A DNA stretch of 64,000 bases from Ustilago trichophora (Eukaryota > Basidiomycota > Ustilaginomycetes > Ustilaginales > Ustilaginaceae): assembly GCA_900323505.1 (NCBI GenBank), contig OOIN01000001.1:434001-498000 (forward strand), written 5' to 3'. Shown piece by piece: positions 1 to 8,651 of the stretch. Position 1 is the first letter of the stretch, and each line of letters begins with the position of its first letter. The position numbers and the translations under genes are program-made. The notes beneath the pieces are model-generated. The model had not been told where the DNA came from. It ran no database searches and saw only the letters and a list, made by a program, of their open reading frames with translations.

Positions 1-2
1 AC

Positions 3-1136
3 GAGGACCTCACTTCGAGCCTCTTTGAGGTTTCCGGTGGTTGGGTCGCTGCCGTCCGCTGGCAGCGTGCCGGTGGTCACGCCTTCAGCCACGGAAAGGC
101 TCCCACCCCCGAAAAGATTGTCAAGAAGTGGGACAAGATTGTCGATTTTGAGACCAACCCTTCGTGGCCCACCAGCCCCAGCGACTCGCTCGGTGACATT
201 GTCTCGAACTTCGGTCAGGCTGATGAGGACGACGACGATGACGACGAGGCGGCTGCTGGCGGTGACTACAGCGACCCCGAAGACCCCGAGATCGTGAAGA
301 AGGCCAAGCAGGAGCCCATCGAGGACTCTGAGTTCTCGTACACCGAGCGCGACGTGATCCTGTACAACCTTGGTGTGGGTGCCACCGAAAAGGAGCTTGA
401 CCTTGTCTTTGAGCAGGACGACGACTTCCGCGCTGTGCCCACGTTCGGCGTCATCCCCCAGTTCATGGCCAGCGGTGGTATCCCCCTCGACTGGTTGCCC
501 AACTTCAGCCCCATGATGTTGCTTCACGGTGAGCAGTACCTTGCGATCAAGAAGCCCATCCCCACCAGCGCTACCCTGGTCAACAAGCCCAAGCTCATGG
601 AGGTGCTCGACAAGGGCAAGGCTGCTGCCGTTACCTCGATCGTGCACACTGTTGACAAGAGCAGCGGCGATCTCATCTTTGAGAGCCAGAGCACCGTCTT
701 CATCCGTGGCTCCGGTGGCTTTGGCGGCAAGAAGAGCGGCAAGGACCGTGGTGCGGCGTCGGCAGCCAACAAGCCTCCTTCGCGCAAGCCCGACAAGGTT
801 GTCACTGAGAAGACGACCGAAGGACAGGCTGCTCTCTACCGTCTCTCGGGAGACTACAACCCGCTCCACATTGATCCCAGCTTCGCACAGGTCGGTGGCT
901 TTGACAAGCCCATCCTTCACGGACTCTGCTCGTTTGGTATCTCGGGCAAGCACATCTTCCGCGAGTACGGTGCGTACAAGGACATCAAGGTTCGCTTCAC
1001 CGGCAGTGTCTTCCCCGGTGAGACGCTCGAGACGAGCATGTGGAAGGAGGGCAACAAGGTCATTTTCACCACCCGCGTTGTGGAGCGTGACGTCCAGGCC
1101 CTCGGTGCTGCGGCTGTAACGCTCGCGGATGAGTAA
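3..1136 (+). CDS. FOX2: Peroxisomal multifunctional beta-oxidation enzyme (Fox2/MFE2), 3' end only
   Basis: Partial gene: the frame is open from the window edge and ends at TAA 1134-1136, showing 377 codons. The first ~60 residues look like the tail of the second 3-hydroxyacyl-CoA dehydrogenase (SDR) unit. After an acidic linker comes the MaoC-type 2-enoyl-CoA hydratase-2 domain, with the hydratase-2 motif YRLSGDYNPLHIDP starting at fragment residue 279 (N, H and D of the active site) and a following HGLCSFG. The family hydrates trans-2-enoyl-CoA to the (3R)-hydroxyacyl-CoA and then oxidises it, in peroxisomes. The C-terminus is -LADE, so there is no PTS1 tripeptide. The N-terminal dehydrogenase units lie outside the window. 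Family call secure; import route open. Confidence 0.9.
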   Translation, partial: EDLTSSLFEVSGGWVAAVRWQRAGGHAFSHGKAPTPEKIVKKWDKIVDFETNPSWPTSPSDSLGDIVSNFGQADEDDDDDDEAAAGGDYSDPEDPEIVKKAKQEPIEDSEFSYTERDVILYNLGVGATEKELDLVFEQDDDFRAVPTFGVIPQFMASGGIPLDWLPNFSPMMLLHGEQYLAIKKPIPTSATLVNKPKLMEVLDKGKAAAVTSIVHTVDKSSGDLIFESQSTVFIRGSGGFGGKKSGKDRGAASAANKPPSRKPDKVVTEKTTEGQAALYRLSGDYNPLHIDPSFAQVGGFDKPILHGLCSFGISGKHIFREYGAYKDIKVRFTGSVFPGETLETSMWKEGNKVIFTTRVVERDVQALGAAAVTLADE

Positions 1137-1780
1137 AGTTTCTTCTTACTATTTTCGATTCGATGCCCTAATTCCAGTTGTGGTTTATGATGGAATCAAG
1201 CGTGTGACGTTACCGCTTGTGTTTGAGTAGAGTGAATTGACACGCAGCGATACAGTGGCCATTCCGGCTGAGATGGACGAGAGGTACCCTTCCGGTTACT
1301 ATGGCCCCCTAGCCACGGTGGAACACAGGCGTACCAAAGCTGTGTGTCATAGGTCTCAATGGCGGCGGCAGTATAAGGCCGTGTTGCTGCCGCGCTCGTC
1401 TCATAGGGTGTGGGCGTGACCCACGCCATCTTTTTCTAACTACAGTCACATTGAGCAGCGTGGGTCTGAGCAACACTGAATTGCGCCACTTGGTTGTTTC
1501 TAGCGTTTCAAGTGCGAGACAGACAACCGTTTACAATACAGAGATGTGATACGGAGGAGAAGAGTGGGGATGATGTCGCATCGGGAGGTGGAAACGCAGA
1601 TGAAGTGGAAAAGGTGGAGCGAGGAGTCACGACTGCCGAGGAATTCCGCTGTGCGAGATGCAGACACAGGTCCCGCGCAGCAAGGATTCCAAGGATTTCA
1701 TCGCACACTTCCCGAGCTGTCCAAAAAAGCCACACACCAACACAGAACACACACGAACATGATCGGGACTGAAGCGCGCG

Positions 1781-1816
<36 letters not shown>

Positions 1817-2075
1817 CTGATACTCCGCAACACACCTTCCATTTGATATCTCTCTCTCCAGGACACATACACGCGCAGCTTCAAAGCTACTCATTGCTAG
1901 AGCATCAAAGCTGTTCGGTCTCACTTGCTTGCTTGGCTTTGCGTTGTCGAGGTCCGAGCGCACTTTGCAGACGTGGCATAACTTACGTCCCACACACACT
2001 TTGTCCCCGCCGCCGCCGCCTTCATCCAAAAGAGCAGGGGGATTGACAAGTGCCAGTCCTGCATAGAGAGCCCTC
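1137..2075. other. Intergenic, with CT microsatellite
   Basis: Space between the Fox2 stop and the metal transporter start. It holds an uninterrupted CT dinucleotide run at 1784-1812, about 265 bases upstream of the transporter start, probably in promoter or leader sequence. No convincing gene or RNA is seen; the open frames here have no recognisable domain. Confidence 0.6.
1784..1812. repeat. (CT)n microsatellite
   Basis: Perfect CT run of about 14 units followed by a short imperfect tail. It lies upstream of the cation transporter; pyrimidine tracts are common in fungal promoters and leaders. Confidence 0.9.
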
Positions 2076-3914
2076 ATGCGCTTTCCTCCTTCTGCTCGAT
2101 CTGCCTTTTCCTCTACCACCACCACTTCCAACGCTTTCACCAGATCCGCCGCCAACGTTTGTGGACGCAGGTCTCTCCACACCCGTCGTCCTTCGTCTCT
2201 CCCAGTCACCTTCTCCAGGTCGAAGAGCACCCATCACCCAACCCATCCTTCGACAGCGACCAAGTCTCCTGTCCTTCCCAAACCTTCGCACATCGCCTCC
2301 ACTCTTCCCTCTGAAGAACTTGGCGTACCCCCTACTCACCCGCAACCACCTCCGCATCAAGGTCCTCCCCGTCTAGTGCGATACGAAGCAGACCGTCACC
2401 AGCACGCCCAGCAGCATCCCTTCTCGCTCTACCCTTCCTCCTACTCGCACGCATCTTATCCGGATCCATCGTCCTACCGCGCCCATCTCTCGAACCGTCG
2501 TGCACCAGCTAGTCTATTTGGCCTGTTCCCCAGTGCCAGCGTCACCGCAGCCAGCTTGAAACAGAGCTCTGATCCTTACGCCTATCCTTCCTCGGGGTCC
2601 ACTATCCAGACCAGTATCCCTAGCCCAACACAGACTCCAAGTGCAGCTGAAACAACGACCAAGGAGGTCAACACAAACACGATGACTGCCTCAACAAGCT
2701 CTATTGTAGACGCGGCCAAGGTGGGCGAAACCGAATTACACCAGCGTAAGAAAGGCGCTACCTCTCCTGCTGCCGAGTCTGTTTCCAAAACTGCTTCTGT
2801 GCTCGGCCACCACCACCATGGCCACAGTCATGGCCACGGTCATCATGGCCACGACCACGGCTCAGCCGAGGAAGCAGACGCCCTCCTCGCCGCACTCAAG
2901 GGTAAAGGCGATCGCGGATCCAACATCACCCTCGCCGGACTCGTCTCTAACGTCGGTCTCTGTGGAGCCAAAGGTGTTGCCGGAGTCTATCTCAACTCGG
3001 CTGCTCTCCTGGCCGACGCTGCACACTCACTTTCCGACATGTTTGCCGATTTGGTCACCTTGTTCTGCTGGAAAATGTCGCAAAAGCCCCCCTCTGCATC
3101 GCATCCGTTGGGTTATGGCAAGTACGAAACCATGGGATCTCTGGGTGTCTCTTTGGTTCTGGTAGCTGGAGCGGTCGGGATCGGCTTCCATTCCTACGGC
3201 TTGCTGCTCGAAGCACTGCAGCCGACTTTGCAGCATGCTCCGGCGGCCATTCAGGCATTCGGACACTTTACTGGATCACTGACATCGTCTGCGGGAAGTC
3301 TGTTGCACGATCACGATCATTCGCACCACGTTACTTCTGGTGAGGGAGCGGGTGTCTTGGATCCCAACGCAATGTGGTTTGCGCTTCTCTCCATCGTCGT
3401 CAAGGAATGGCTATACCACGCAACGCTCAAGATTGCTCGCGAAGAGAACTCGTCGGTCCTCGAAGCCAATGCGCTTCACCATCGATCGGATTCGCTCTCC
3501 TCGGCCGTGACCTTCCTCGCCATTGGCGGATCCTGGCTCGGATTCCCCGTCCTCGACCCTCTCGGCGGCCTCCTCGTAGCCGGCCTGATCGGCAAACAGG
3601 GAGCAGACTTGCTCATCGGAGCCCTAGGCGAACTCTCTGATCGCGGAGTCGATCCCGAAACACTCCAACTCTTCGACGCGGCAATCGTCCAAGTCCAGAA
3701 ATCTCACTCCAATCTCTTGCTCGGTTGGAAAGATCTTCGAGCCGTCAAAAGCGGAGTTAGCACTTTTGCAGATGTCACATTGCAACTACCCACCGATGCC
3801 ACTTTGCAACAGGCGAGTCAGGTCGAACAAGCCGTAAGGGAGGCGATTATGAAGTGCGTTAGAGGGGTCAAGGAAGTTAGGGTGAGATTGGTGACTGTTG
3901 ATGCGACTAATTAG
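2076..3914 (+). CDS. Cation diffusion facilitator, mitochondrial metal transporter type (Mmt1/2-like)
   Basis: A 612-residue intronless protein. The start is rich in Ser, Thr and Arg with almost no acidic residues, like a mitochondrial presequence. A long disordered region follows, then a His-rich stretch at about 245-262, then the CDF transmembrane core. The metal-site motifs are visible: D314-A-A-H-S-L-S-D321 in TM2 and H468-H-R-S-D472 in TM5. A second His/Asp cluster sits in the loop before TM5. The C-terminal part matches the cytosolic CDF domain. CDF proteins exchange divalent metal for protons; the Mmt branch exports iron from mitochondria, but zinc or manganese cannot be excluded from sequence. 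It converges on the PH-domain gene across a spacer with a fold-back element. Confidence 0.85.
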   Translation: MRFPPSARSAFSSTTTTSNAFTRSAANVCGRRSLHTRRPSSLPVTFSRSKSTHHPTHPSTATKSPVLPKPSHIASTLPSEELGVPPTHPQPPPHQGPPRLVRYEADRHQHAQQHPFSLYPSSYSHASYPDPSSYRAHLSNRRAPASLFGLFPSASVTAASLKQSSDPYAYPSSGSTIQTSIPSPTQTPSAAETTTKEVNTNTMTASTSSIVDAAKVGETELHQRKKGATSPAAESVSKTASVLGHHHHGHSHGHGHHGHDHGSAEEADALLAALKGKGDRGSNITLAGLVSNVGLCGAKGVAGVYLNSAALLADAAHSLSDMFADLVTLFCWKMSQKPPSASHPLGYGKYETMGSLGVSLVLVAGAVGIGFHSYGLLLEALQPTLQHAPAAIQAFGHFTGSLTSSAGSLLHDHDHSHHVTSGEGAGVLDPNAMWFALLSIVVKEWLYHATLKIAREENSSVLEANALHHRSDSLSSAVTFLAIGGSWLGFPVLDPLGGLLVAGLIGKQGADLLIGALGELSDRGVDPETLQLFDAAIVQVQKSHSNLLLGWKDLRAVKSGVSTFADVTLQLPTDATLQQASQVEQAVREAIMKCVRGVKEVRVRLVTVDATN

Positions 3915-4040
3915 AGGTAGAGAGAGGTGGGGCAAGTTGGGTTAATTTGTTCGAGGTCGAGTTGAAAGAATAGACTTTATGAGGTTTGCAATGCATTTCG
4001 TCGCTTCTAACACAGCATCCTCGATTCAAGTGTGAAACAG

Positions 4041-4230
4041 TCACATCGTGAAAAAAGGAAGAATCCGTCACAAAGCCAACCTTGAAGCCACCCGCGATCA
4101 GCTGGCTTTCTGTGAAGCCACTCTAGGTGGCTATCAAACCCACCCGGGGGTGGCTTTGCAGGAAGCCAGCCAATTGGGGGTGGCTTGGAGGGTGGCTTCA
4201 TGACGGATTTTTCCTCTTTTTACGATGTGA
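4041..4230. repeat. MITE-like fold-back element with imperfect inverted repeats
   Basis: The 30 bases at 4041-4070 match the reverse complement of 4201-4230 at 27 of 30 positions (mismatches at arm positions 10, 15 and 21). Just inside, an 11-base perfect inverted pair lies at 4083-4093 and 4190-4200; the left arm carries 12 extra bases between the two blocks. The centre contains several short ggtggctt/aagccacc units in both orientations. No coding capacity and no clear target-site duplication are seen. It could be a non-autonomous DNA transposon, or a strong hairpin serving as a bidirectional transcript end between convergent genes. Confidence 0.65.
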
Positions 4231-4287
4231 GTCGCAGTCTGTGGACCTGTTGAGGATGTCAAAGATGAATGTGATGACACGAGAGCA

Positions 4288-4289
<2 letters not shown>

Positions 4290-4328
<39 letters not shown>
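4290..4328 (+). repeat. Poly(A) tract
   Basis: About 39 consecutive A residues, in the 3' spacer of two convergent genes. No flanking short direct repeats that would mark a retroposed insertion could be recognised. Confidence 0.9.
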
Positions 4329-4330
<2 letters not shown>

Positions 4331-4446
4331 CATTTGAGAGATGGCTGAAAAGAAGAAAAACTTGCTACGGGATTGATGCTAGTACATGCGATGAAAAAAA
4401 AAAGGATGATGCGGTTACTTTGAGAAAAAGAGGTGGTGGGAGAGGA

Positions 4447-6759
4447 TCACATTGCAGCTGTTGCAGTTGGGGTGGTGGGGAACTCTGATGGCTCTCCATT
4501 TGCATTTCTCTGTGACATGGTCAAAGAAGAGGAGGAGGAGGGATCGGTGTTGGAGCAAGAGCCGTTATTAGGGTTGGATGAGAGCGTGTGTGCAGCAGCG
4601 CCCATCGAGGGGAGTTGGGTGTGTGATGTTGCTGCTTCAGATCGCGCCGATGTCGACTGATTGGAAGAGGTCTGTGTCGAAGGTGAGGTGACAGGAGGTT
4701 TCTTTGTCGTTGGTGAGGCGACTGATCCACCACCACCAATACCAGGTCCTCCAGCATTGCTGCTACTCGCCGAGGAGTAGAAGGGGAACGCCGACGCAGA
4801 ACCAGCGGTGGTAGGCGACAGTGGAGGATTAGCAGCACTTGGCGTCTGGCCATTCCTCTGCCTCGTGATAAGCGTCTTGAGGGCAGAGATCCACTTGATC
4901 TCCTCATCCTCGCCTGGCGCACAAAGGATAAAGGTGCGCTTGGGCGTGATGATCTGGAAACAGTTCTCCTTGCGCTTGTTTTTGGATCCCACCATACCGG
5001 CTGTCATGTTGGATGCAACCCCGGCGGCTGCGGCAACCATGCTGCCTCGACGTTCTGGTTTCTCGGGTGGGGCTGTAGGTGCTACGGCGCTGGGCGAGAA
5101 GGCGGTGCTGGTTCCATCGCGATCGCCGAATGCGCCGAGACTGTTGCTTTCGAATCCGAACGGGTTTGTGCTAGGAGAGCCGATGCCTGGCGAGGTCGGA
5201 ATACCAGAAGATGCCTTTTTGGGTTCATACTCGATCGCATCCAACATCGAAGAGATGGGAATCTGACGGTGGGCTTTGGCGTCCATATGGCTGCGAGAGT
5301 AGAGCAGGCGAGACGGAGTGAGAACAAACCATCGCTTTCGCCACACTTTGCGACGACCGCTCTGCTTCATCAGGTAGCCTTGGGTAATGACTTTGTTAGG
5401 GTCTCGAATGAGGTCGCCTCCTGCGTGCGGTAGTGGCGAGATGCTGAGTGGTGATGGTAGTCCCTGTTGTCCTTGTTGCTGGGTGTGCACCTGCAATTGC
5501 AGAGATGCTGGCTGCTGCTGGGATGCCTGTGATGAGCCGAGAGCTGGTAGTGGCATGGCCTGGTCGGCGACTTCTTCTTCGTCCCATTCATCTTCTTCAT
5601 CCGAGCTACTCAGCACCTGACCTCCACCGCCACCTGGTGGAAGGATAGGACTGCTGGGCTGGTCGGCTGCTCCGCTCGAGAAGGACGCCAAACGACGGCT
5701 TGCGCTGGTACTTCGTTGACGCGGCAAGCTTCCGAAGCCAGCCGATGGACGACGTTGATGTCCACCTAGATCGCTCATCTCGCTACCCGAAGTGTGGCCA
5801 CCACCTCCCGGCGATTGACCTGCAAGAAGGAAATGCTGTGAGGGATCTGTGCGTGTCGAGGGGCTACCAGAGATCGAAGGTCCGGTGGAGCTCGTGTAGC
5901 TGAGTCCGTAACGTTCTGCACCCGTCTCGCTGTCGCTCGTGGCAGTGAGAGGGCTGAAGGCGGCGGAACCTGGGATGGGTCTCGGCTGTGCAGGGGCAGA
6001 AAAGTTGCCTTGACCGGGGATGCCAATCTTGATGGGGACAGCTGTGGATGTCGGTGTGCGCTCTTGCGACATGGAACGCCTCTGTGGCTGCGTTGGTGCC
6101 AAAGATGAGGGAACGTTCTGCGGATACTGCTGGGGAAGAGTGGATGAAGGGGCTGGAGTCTCGGTATTGGCGAGCTCGATTGCAGCCATCTCCTGGGTCA
6201 TGGTGCTGCTCTGGGCGTACTGAGTCATGATCTCGTTGAGTTTTTCGATCCAGGACTCCATCTCGGGTCTTGACGAGGCGCGAACGTAAAAGGTGCGTTT
6301 GGGAGTAACGATACCGAAAGTGTTGACGCTCTTCTTGAGCTCGACGGAAGCGACCGTCTTGATATCACCAACGTCGATGAAGCGCAAGAGCTGATACTCC
6401 TTGTCGTTCTTGTAGTAGGCGAGCTTGGAGGAGCGTAGTACGAACCATCTCTTCTTCCACGTCTTGCGCTTTTCGCCCTTCTTTTCGAGGTAGCCCGACT
6501 TGACGGTGGACTCGTTGATCATGTTGTGATGCGCCTCGCTGCCGTCGAGATGCTCACCCTCTTCGTCGTCCTCATCCGCATCAGCGTCGCCTTCAAAGTC
6601 GTCTACTGCCTGAAGATCATCCTGCATTCTGGAAGGTGGGTTGGATCTGTAGGACGACTGGGATACGAGTGGATCTGTGTATGCTGAACGAGGCGAGGCG
6701 CTGGCTGCCATTGGGCTAGGCGCGGCGTAGTTGGGCGTCGCTGAGGATCCGGAGGGCAT
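4447..6759 (-). CDS. Tandem PH-domain protein
   Basis: A 770-residue intronless protein. PH1 lies at about residues 86-180 (SGYLEKKGEKRKTWKKRWFVL at its start, W170 in the final helix). PH2 spans about 457-635 (GYLMKQSGRRKVWRKRWFVL start, final-helix Trp near 623) and is interrupted by a roughly 80-residue low-complexity insertion at about 514-594. Both domains carry Lys/Arg-rich beta1-beta2 loops of the phosphoinositide-binding type. The linker and both ends are Ser, Pro and Gln rich and presumably disordered. The likely role is a membrane-recruited adaptor; tandem PH adaptors bind PI(3,4)P2 or PI(4,5)P2 in other eukaryotes. No catalytic domain is seen and the specific function is unknown. 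Confidence 0.85.
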   Translation of the reverse strand: MPSGSSATPNYAAPSPMAASASPRSAYTDPLVSQSSYRSNPPSRMQDDLQAVDDFEGDADADEDDEEGEHLDGSEAHHNMINESTVKSGYLEKKGEKRKTWKKRWFVLRSSKLAYYKNDKEYQLLRFIDVGDIKTVASVELKKSVNTFGIVTPKRTFYVRASSRPEMESWIEKLNEIMTQYAQSSTMTQEMAAIELANTETPAPSSTLPQQYPQNVPSSLAPTQPQRRSMSQERTPTSTAVPIKIGIPGQGNFSAPAQPRPIPGSAAFSPLTATSDSETGAERYGLSYTSSTGPSISGSPSTRTDPSQHFLLAGQSPGGGGHTSGSEMSDLGGHQRRPSAGFGSLPRQRSTSASRRLASFSSGAADQPSSPILPPGGGGGQVLSSSDEEDEWDEEEVADQAMPLPALGSSQASQQQPASLQLQVHTQQQGQQGLPSPLSISPLPHAGGDLIRDPNKVITQGYLMKQSGRRKVWRKRWFVLTPSRLLYSRSHMDAKAHRQIPISSMLDAIEYEPKKASSGIPTSPGIGSPSTNPFGFESNSLGAFGDRDGTSTAFSPSAVAPTAPPEKPERRGSMVAAAAGVASNMTAGMVGSKNKRKENCFQIITPKRTFILCAPGEDEEIKWISALKTLITRQRNGQTPSAANPPLSPTTAGSASAFPFYSSASSSNAGGPGIGGGGSVASPTTKKPPVTSPSTQTSSNQSTSARSEAATSHTQLPSMGAAAHTLSSNPNNGSCSNTDPSSSSSLTMSQRNANGEPSEFPTTPTATAAM

Positions 6760-7583
6760 GGTAGCGGATCAACTGCTGATGAAGGTCGAGGCGATGCTTG
6801 GCGTGATTGCGTGCTCTGCGTGTCGTTAAGGGCGCATGACAGGCTGGGTGTGATGGAATGAAATGGCGTAGTGCCACCACACTTTGGCAGCTGTAAGGAG
6901 AAGTGTAGTAGTTGCCAACGAGGTGCAGAAGAGAAGCGTCGTCGTAGCCAAAGCAAGGCTGAGTCGAAAGGACTGGAGATTGAGTGTGAGCAAGAGGATG
7001 TAGAGTGATTGAGTGAAGGTCAAGGGAGTGAGGTTGAGGTTGGGTGTTTGAGTGACTGAGTGATTTGAGTGACCTCCACCCGATCCAGCCAACTGGCACC
7101 TGCGAGGATCGCGCGGGGATGATGATCATTTTCCTCTCAGAGTCAACTCGAAAAGTGCAGCCGAGACTGACACAACTCTCGCACGCTCCGCCAAAATATC
7201 GGTTCCTTAATTACAGTACACCTCTGTAGTGTACGCACAGTCATCGACTGCTACCGTTGCAAATCGTCCTCTGATATACCATGACTGCTGTTGTCTCCGA
7301 ATGGTGGCAGCCGAACAGCTTTCCCACCTATGTCAGTGGGGCTCAGAAGTGGATAACAATTAGTTATCCTGATTTGAATAATGCTGAGCGTTGCTTCTTC
7401 AATTCCAAAATTCCTAATTCGCACGAGAAAGGGTGTGCTACCGTTCAAAGCGGATCCGCGAGAGCTGTCGCATTGTAACCTTTCGAATAGCATCGGCTCA
7501 TACTGACATCAAATCTATCTCAGATATCATTCCACCTTCCTTCCTCTGTCGGTCATATCATCCATCACATTGCAACACTCACC
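6760..7583. other. Divergent promoter region
   Basis: Upstream of both the PH-domain gene (minus) and the complex I subunit (plus). No conserved gene is recognised; the open frames on the minus strand are low-complexity and probably leader sequence. Confidence 0.55.
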
Positions 7584-8260
7584 ATGTTCCGCCAGGCACT
7601 ATCAACATCCACACGCGCTGCTGCACGAATGCAGCGCGGCACCGTCGCTCAGACTCGTTTCGCATCCGGAGGTTCTTCTTACAACCAGCCCTCCGGTCTC
7701 CTCTTTGGCGAAAAGGTAAGATTGCACTCGCTTTCAGACGGATCAGCTCTTCGCAAGCTACCTCCAACGGCACAAACGGCACAATTCAGCTGCTGTTCTT
7801 GTAGGTGCGACAATGACTGACTCTCGACTCCAACATGCCATCTCAATTATCGCAACGTGGCGAAATGTACTTTTCACGAATCCACAGGTTCCCAAGGGCC
7901 AGAAGCGACAAAAGCAGGATTGGGAGAACATGTGGTACTTTGGTCTCTTCGGTGGTATGGCCTTTGCAGGTGTTGTTCTCATGTACAAGCCCGACACTAG
8001 GTACGTTGCCTTTCACTCACTGCAATCTTGACTATTCTTGCTTCTGGACTTGCTGACACGACCATCTTCGCATCTTTCTCTTCCCCGAACCTCTCATCGG
8101 CATACCCACCTCAACATCGACCCCACGACATACCTCGACCCGACAATACAACAGCATCCAGACCTGGGCTATGGCCGAGGCGAAAAAGCGCCTTGAAGCC
8201 TCGGGCGACGTGTGGCAGTACAAGCCCTCGCCAAACTCTGGTTACCCCAACGGCGTCTAA
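7584..8260 (+). CDS. NADH:ubiquinone oxidoreductase ESSS/NDUFB11-like subunit, three exons
   Basis: Exons 7584-7715, 7888-8000 and 8155-8260, coding for 116 residues. Intron 1 (172 nt) has donor GTAAGA and acceptor CACAG; intron 2 (154 nt) has donor GTACGT and acceptor ACAG. This acceptor was chosen because it yields the conserved YKPDTS-IQTWA run of the family. The product has an Arg/Ser/Thr-rich mitochondrial presequence, one transmembrane segment (MWYFGLFGGMAFAGVVLMY), then an amphipathic helix. The family is an accessory subunit of the complex I membrane arm in the inner mitochondrial membrane. The length is normal for fungal members. Confidence 0.85.
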
Positions 8261-8651
8261 ACTTCTCTCCCCACGTATATTCAGCAATACACAGTGCACT
8301 TGACAATATCAGAACGATTCGCAGACCATGGTTGTCACGTACGCTTGGAAAAAGCATCCAACCGACACTTGAAGGAAGGATAAAAATTGCGTTGGATAAA
8401 AAAGTGATGGAAAGAAGGTTCGACACTCGAGTTTGAGATGACGAGCCGGTCTAGGAGGGTATTGTTGACCATGTCGACACAGCAAGTCTCAGCTCTGCGA
8501 CATTTTGCTCAACTCTGCGCACATCTTTCTTTCCAAGGGACGACATCACTGCGTCTTGGATTGCACTTTCCCGACAGGAAAACAAGGGGAAAGAGAGCAC
8601 AACAGTTTTTCGACAAAGATTAGCACAAAGGTAACGGGAACACGAGAGGCA
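8261..8651. other. Convergent intergenic spacer
   Basis: 3' spacer between the complex I subunit and the first carboxylesterase. No further gene or structured RNA is recognised. Confidence 0.6.

Larger units (their letters stand above)
3915..4446. other. Intergenic between convergent genes: fold-back element and poly(A) tract
   Basis: Shared 3' spacer of the metal transporter and the PH-domain gene. It contains the inverted-repeat element at 4041-4230 and a 39-A run at about 4290-4328. Short open frames across it are rich in Trp, Gly and Leu only because of the repeated ggtggctt units and do not look coding. Confidence 0.7.

Noticed and set aside
1131..1180. A GTAAAG...CTAATTCCAG intron overlapping the Fox2 stop that might add a cryptic PTS1
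   Set aside because: Splicing gives only a few residues ending in Gly-Leu, not a PTS1; other nearby acceptors also fail.
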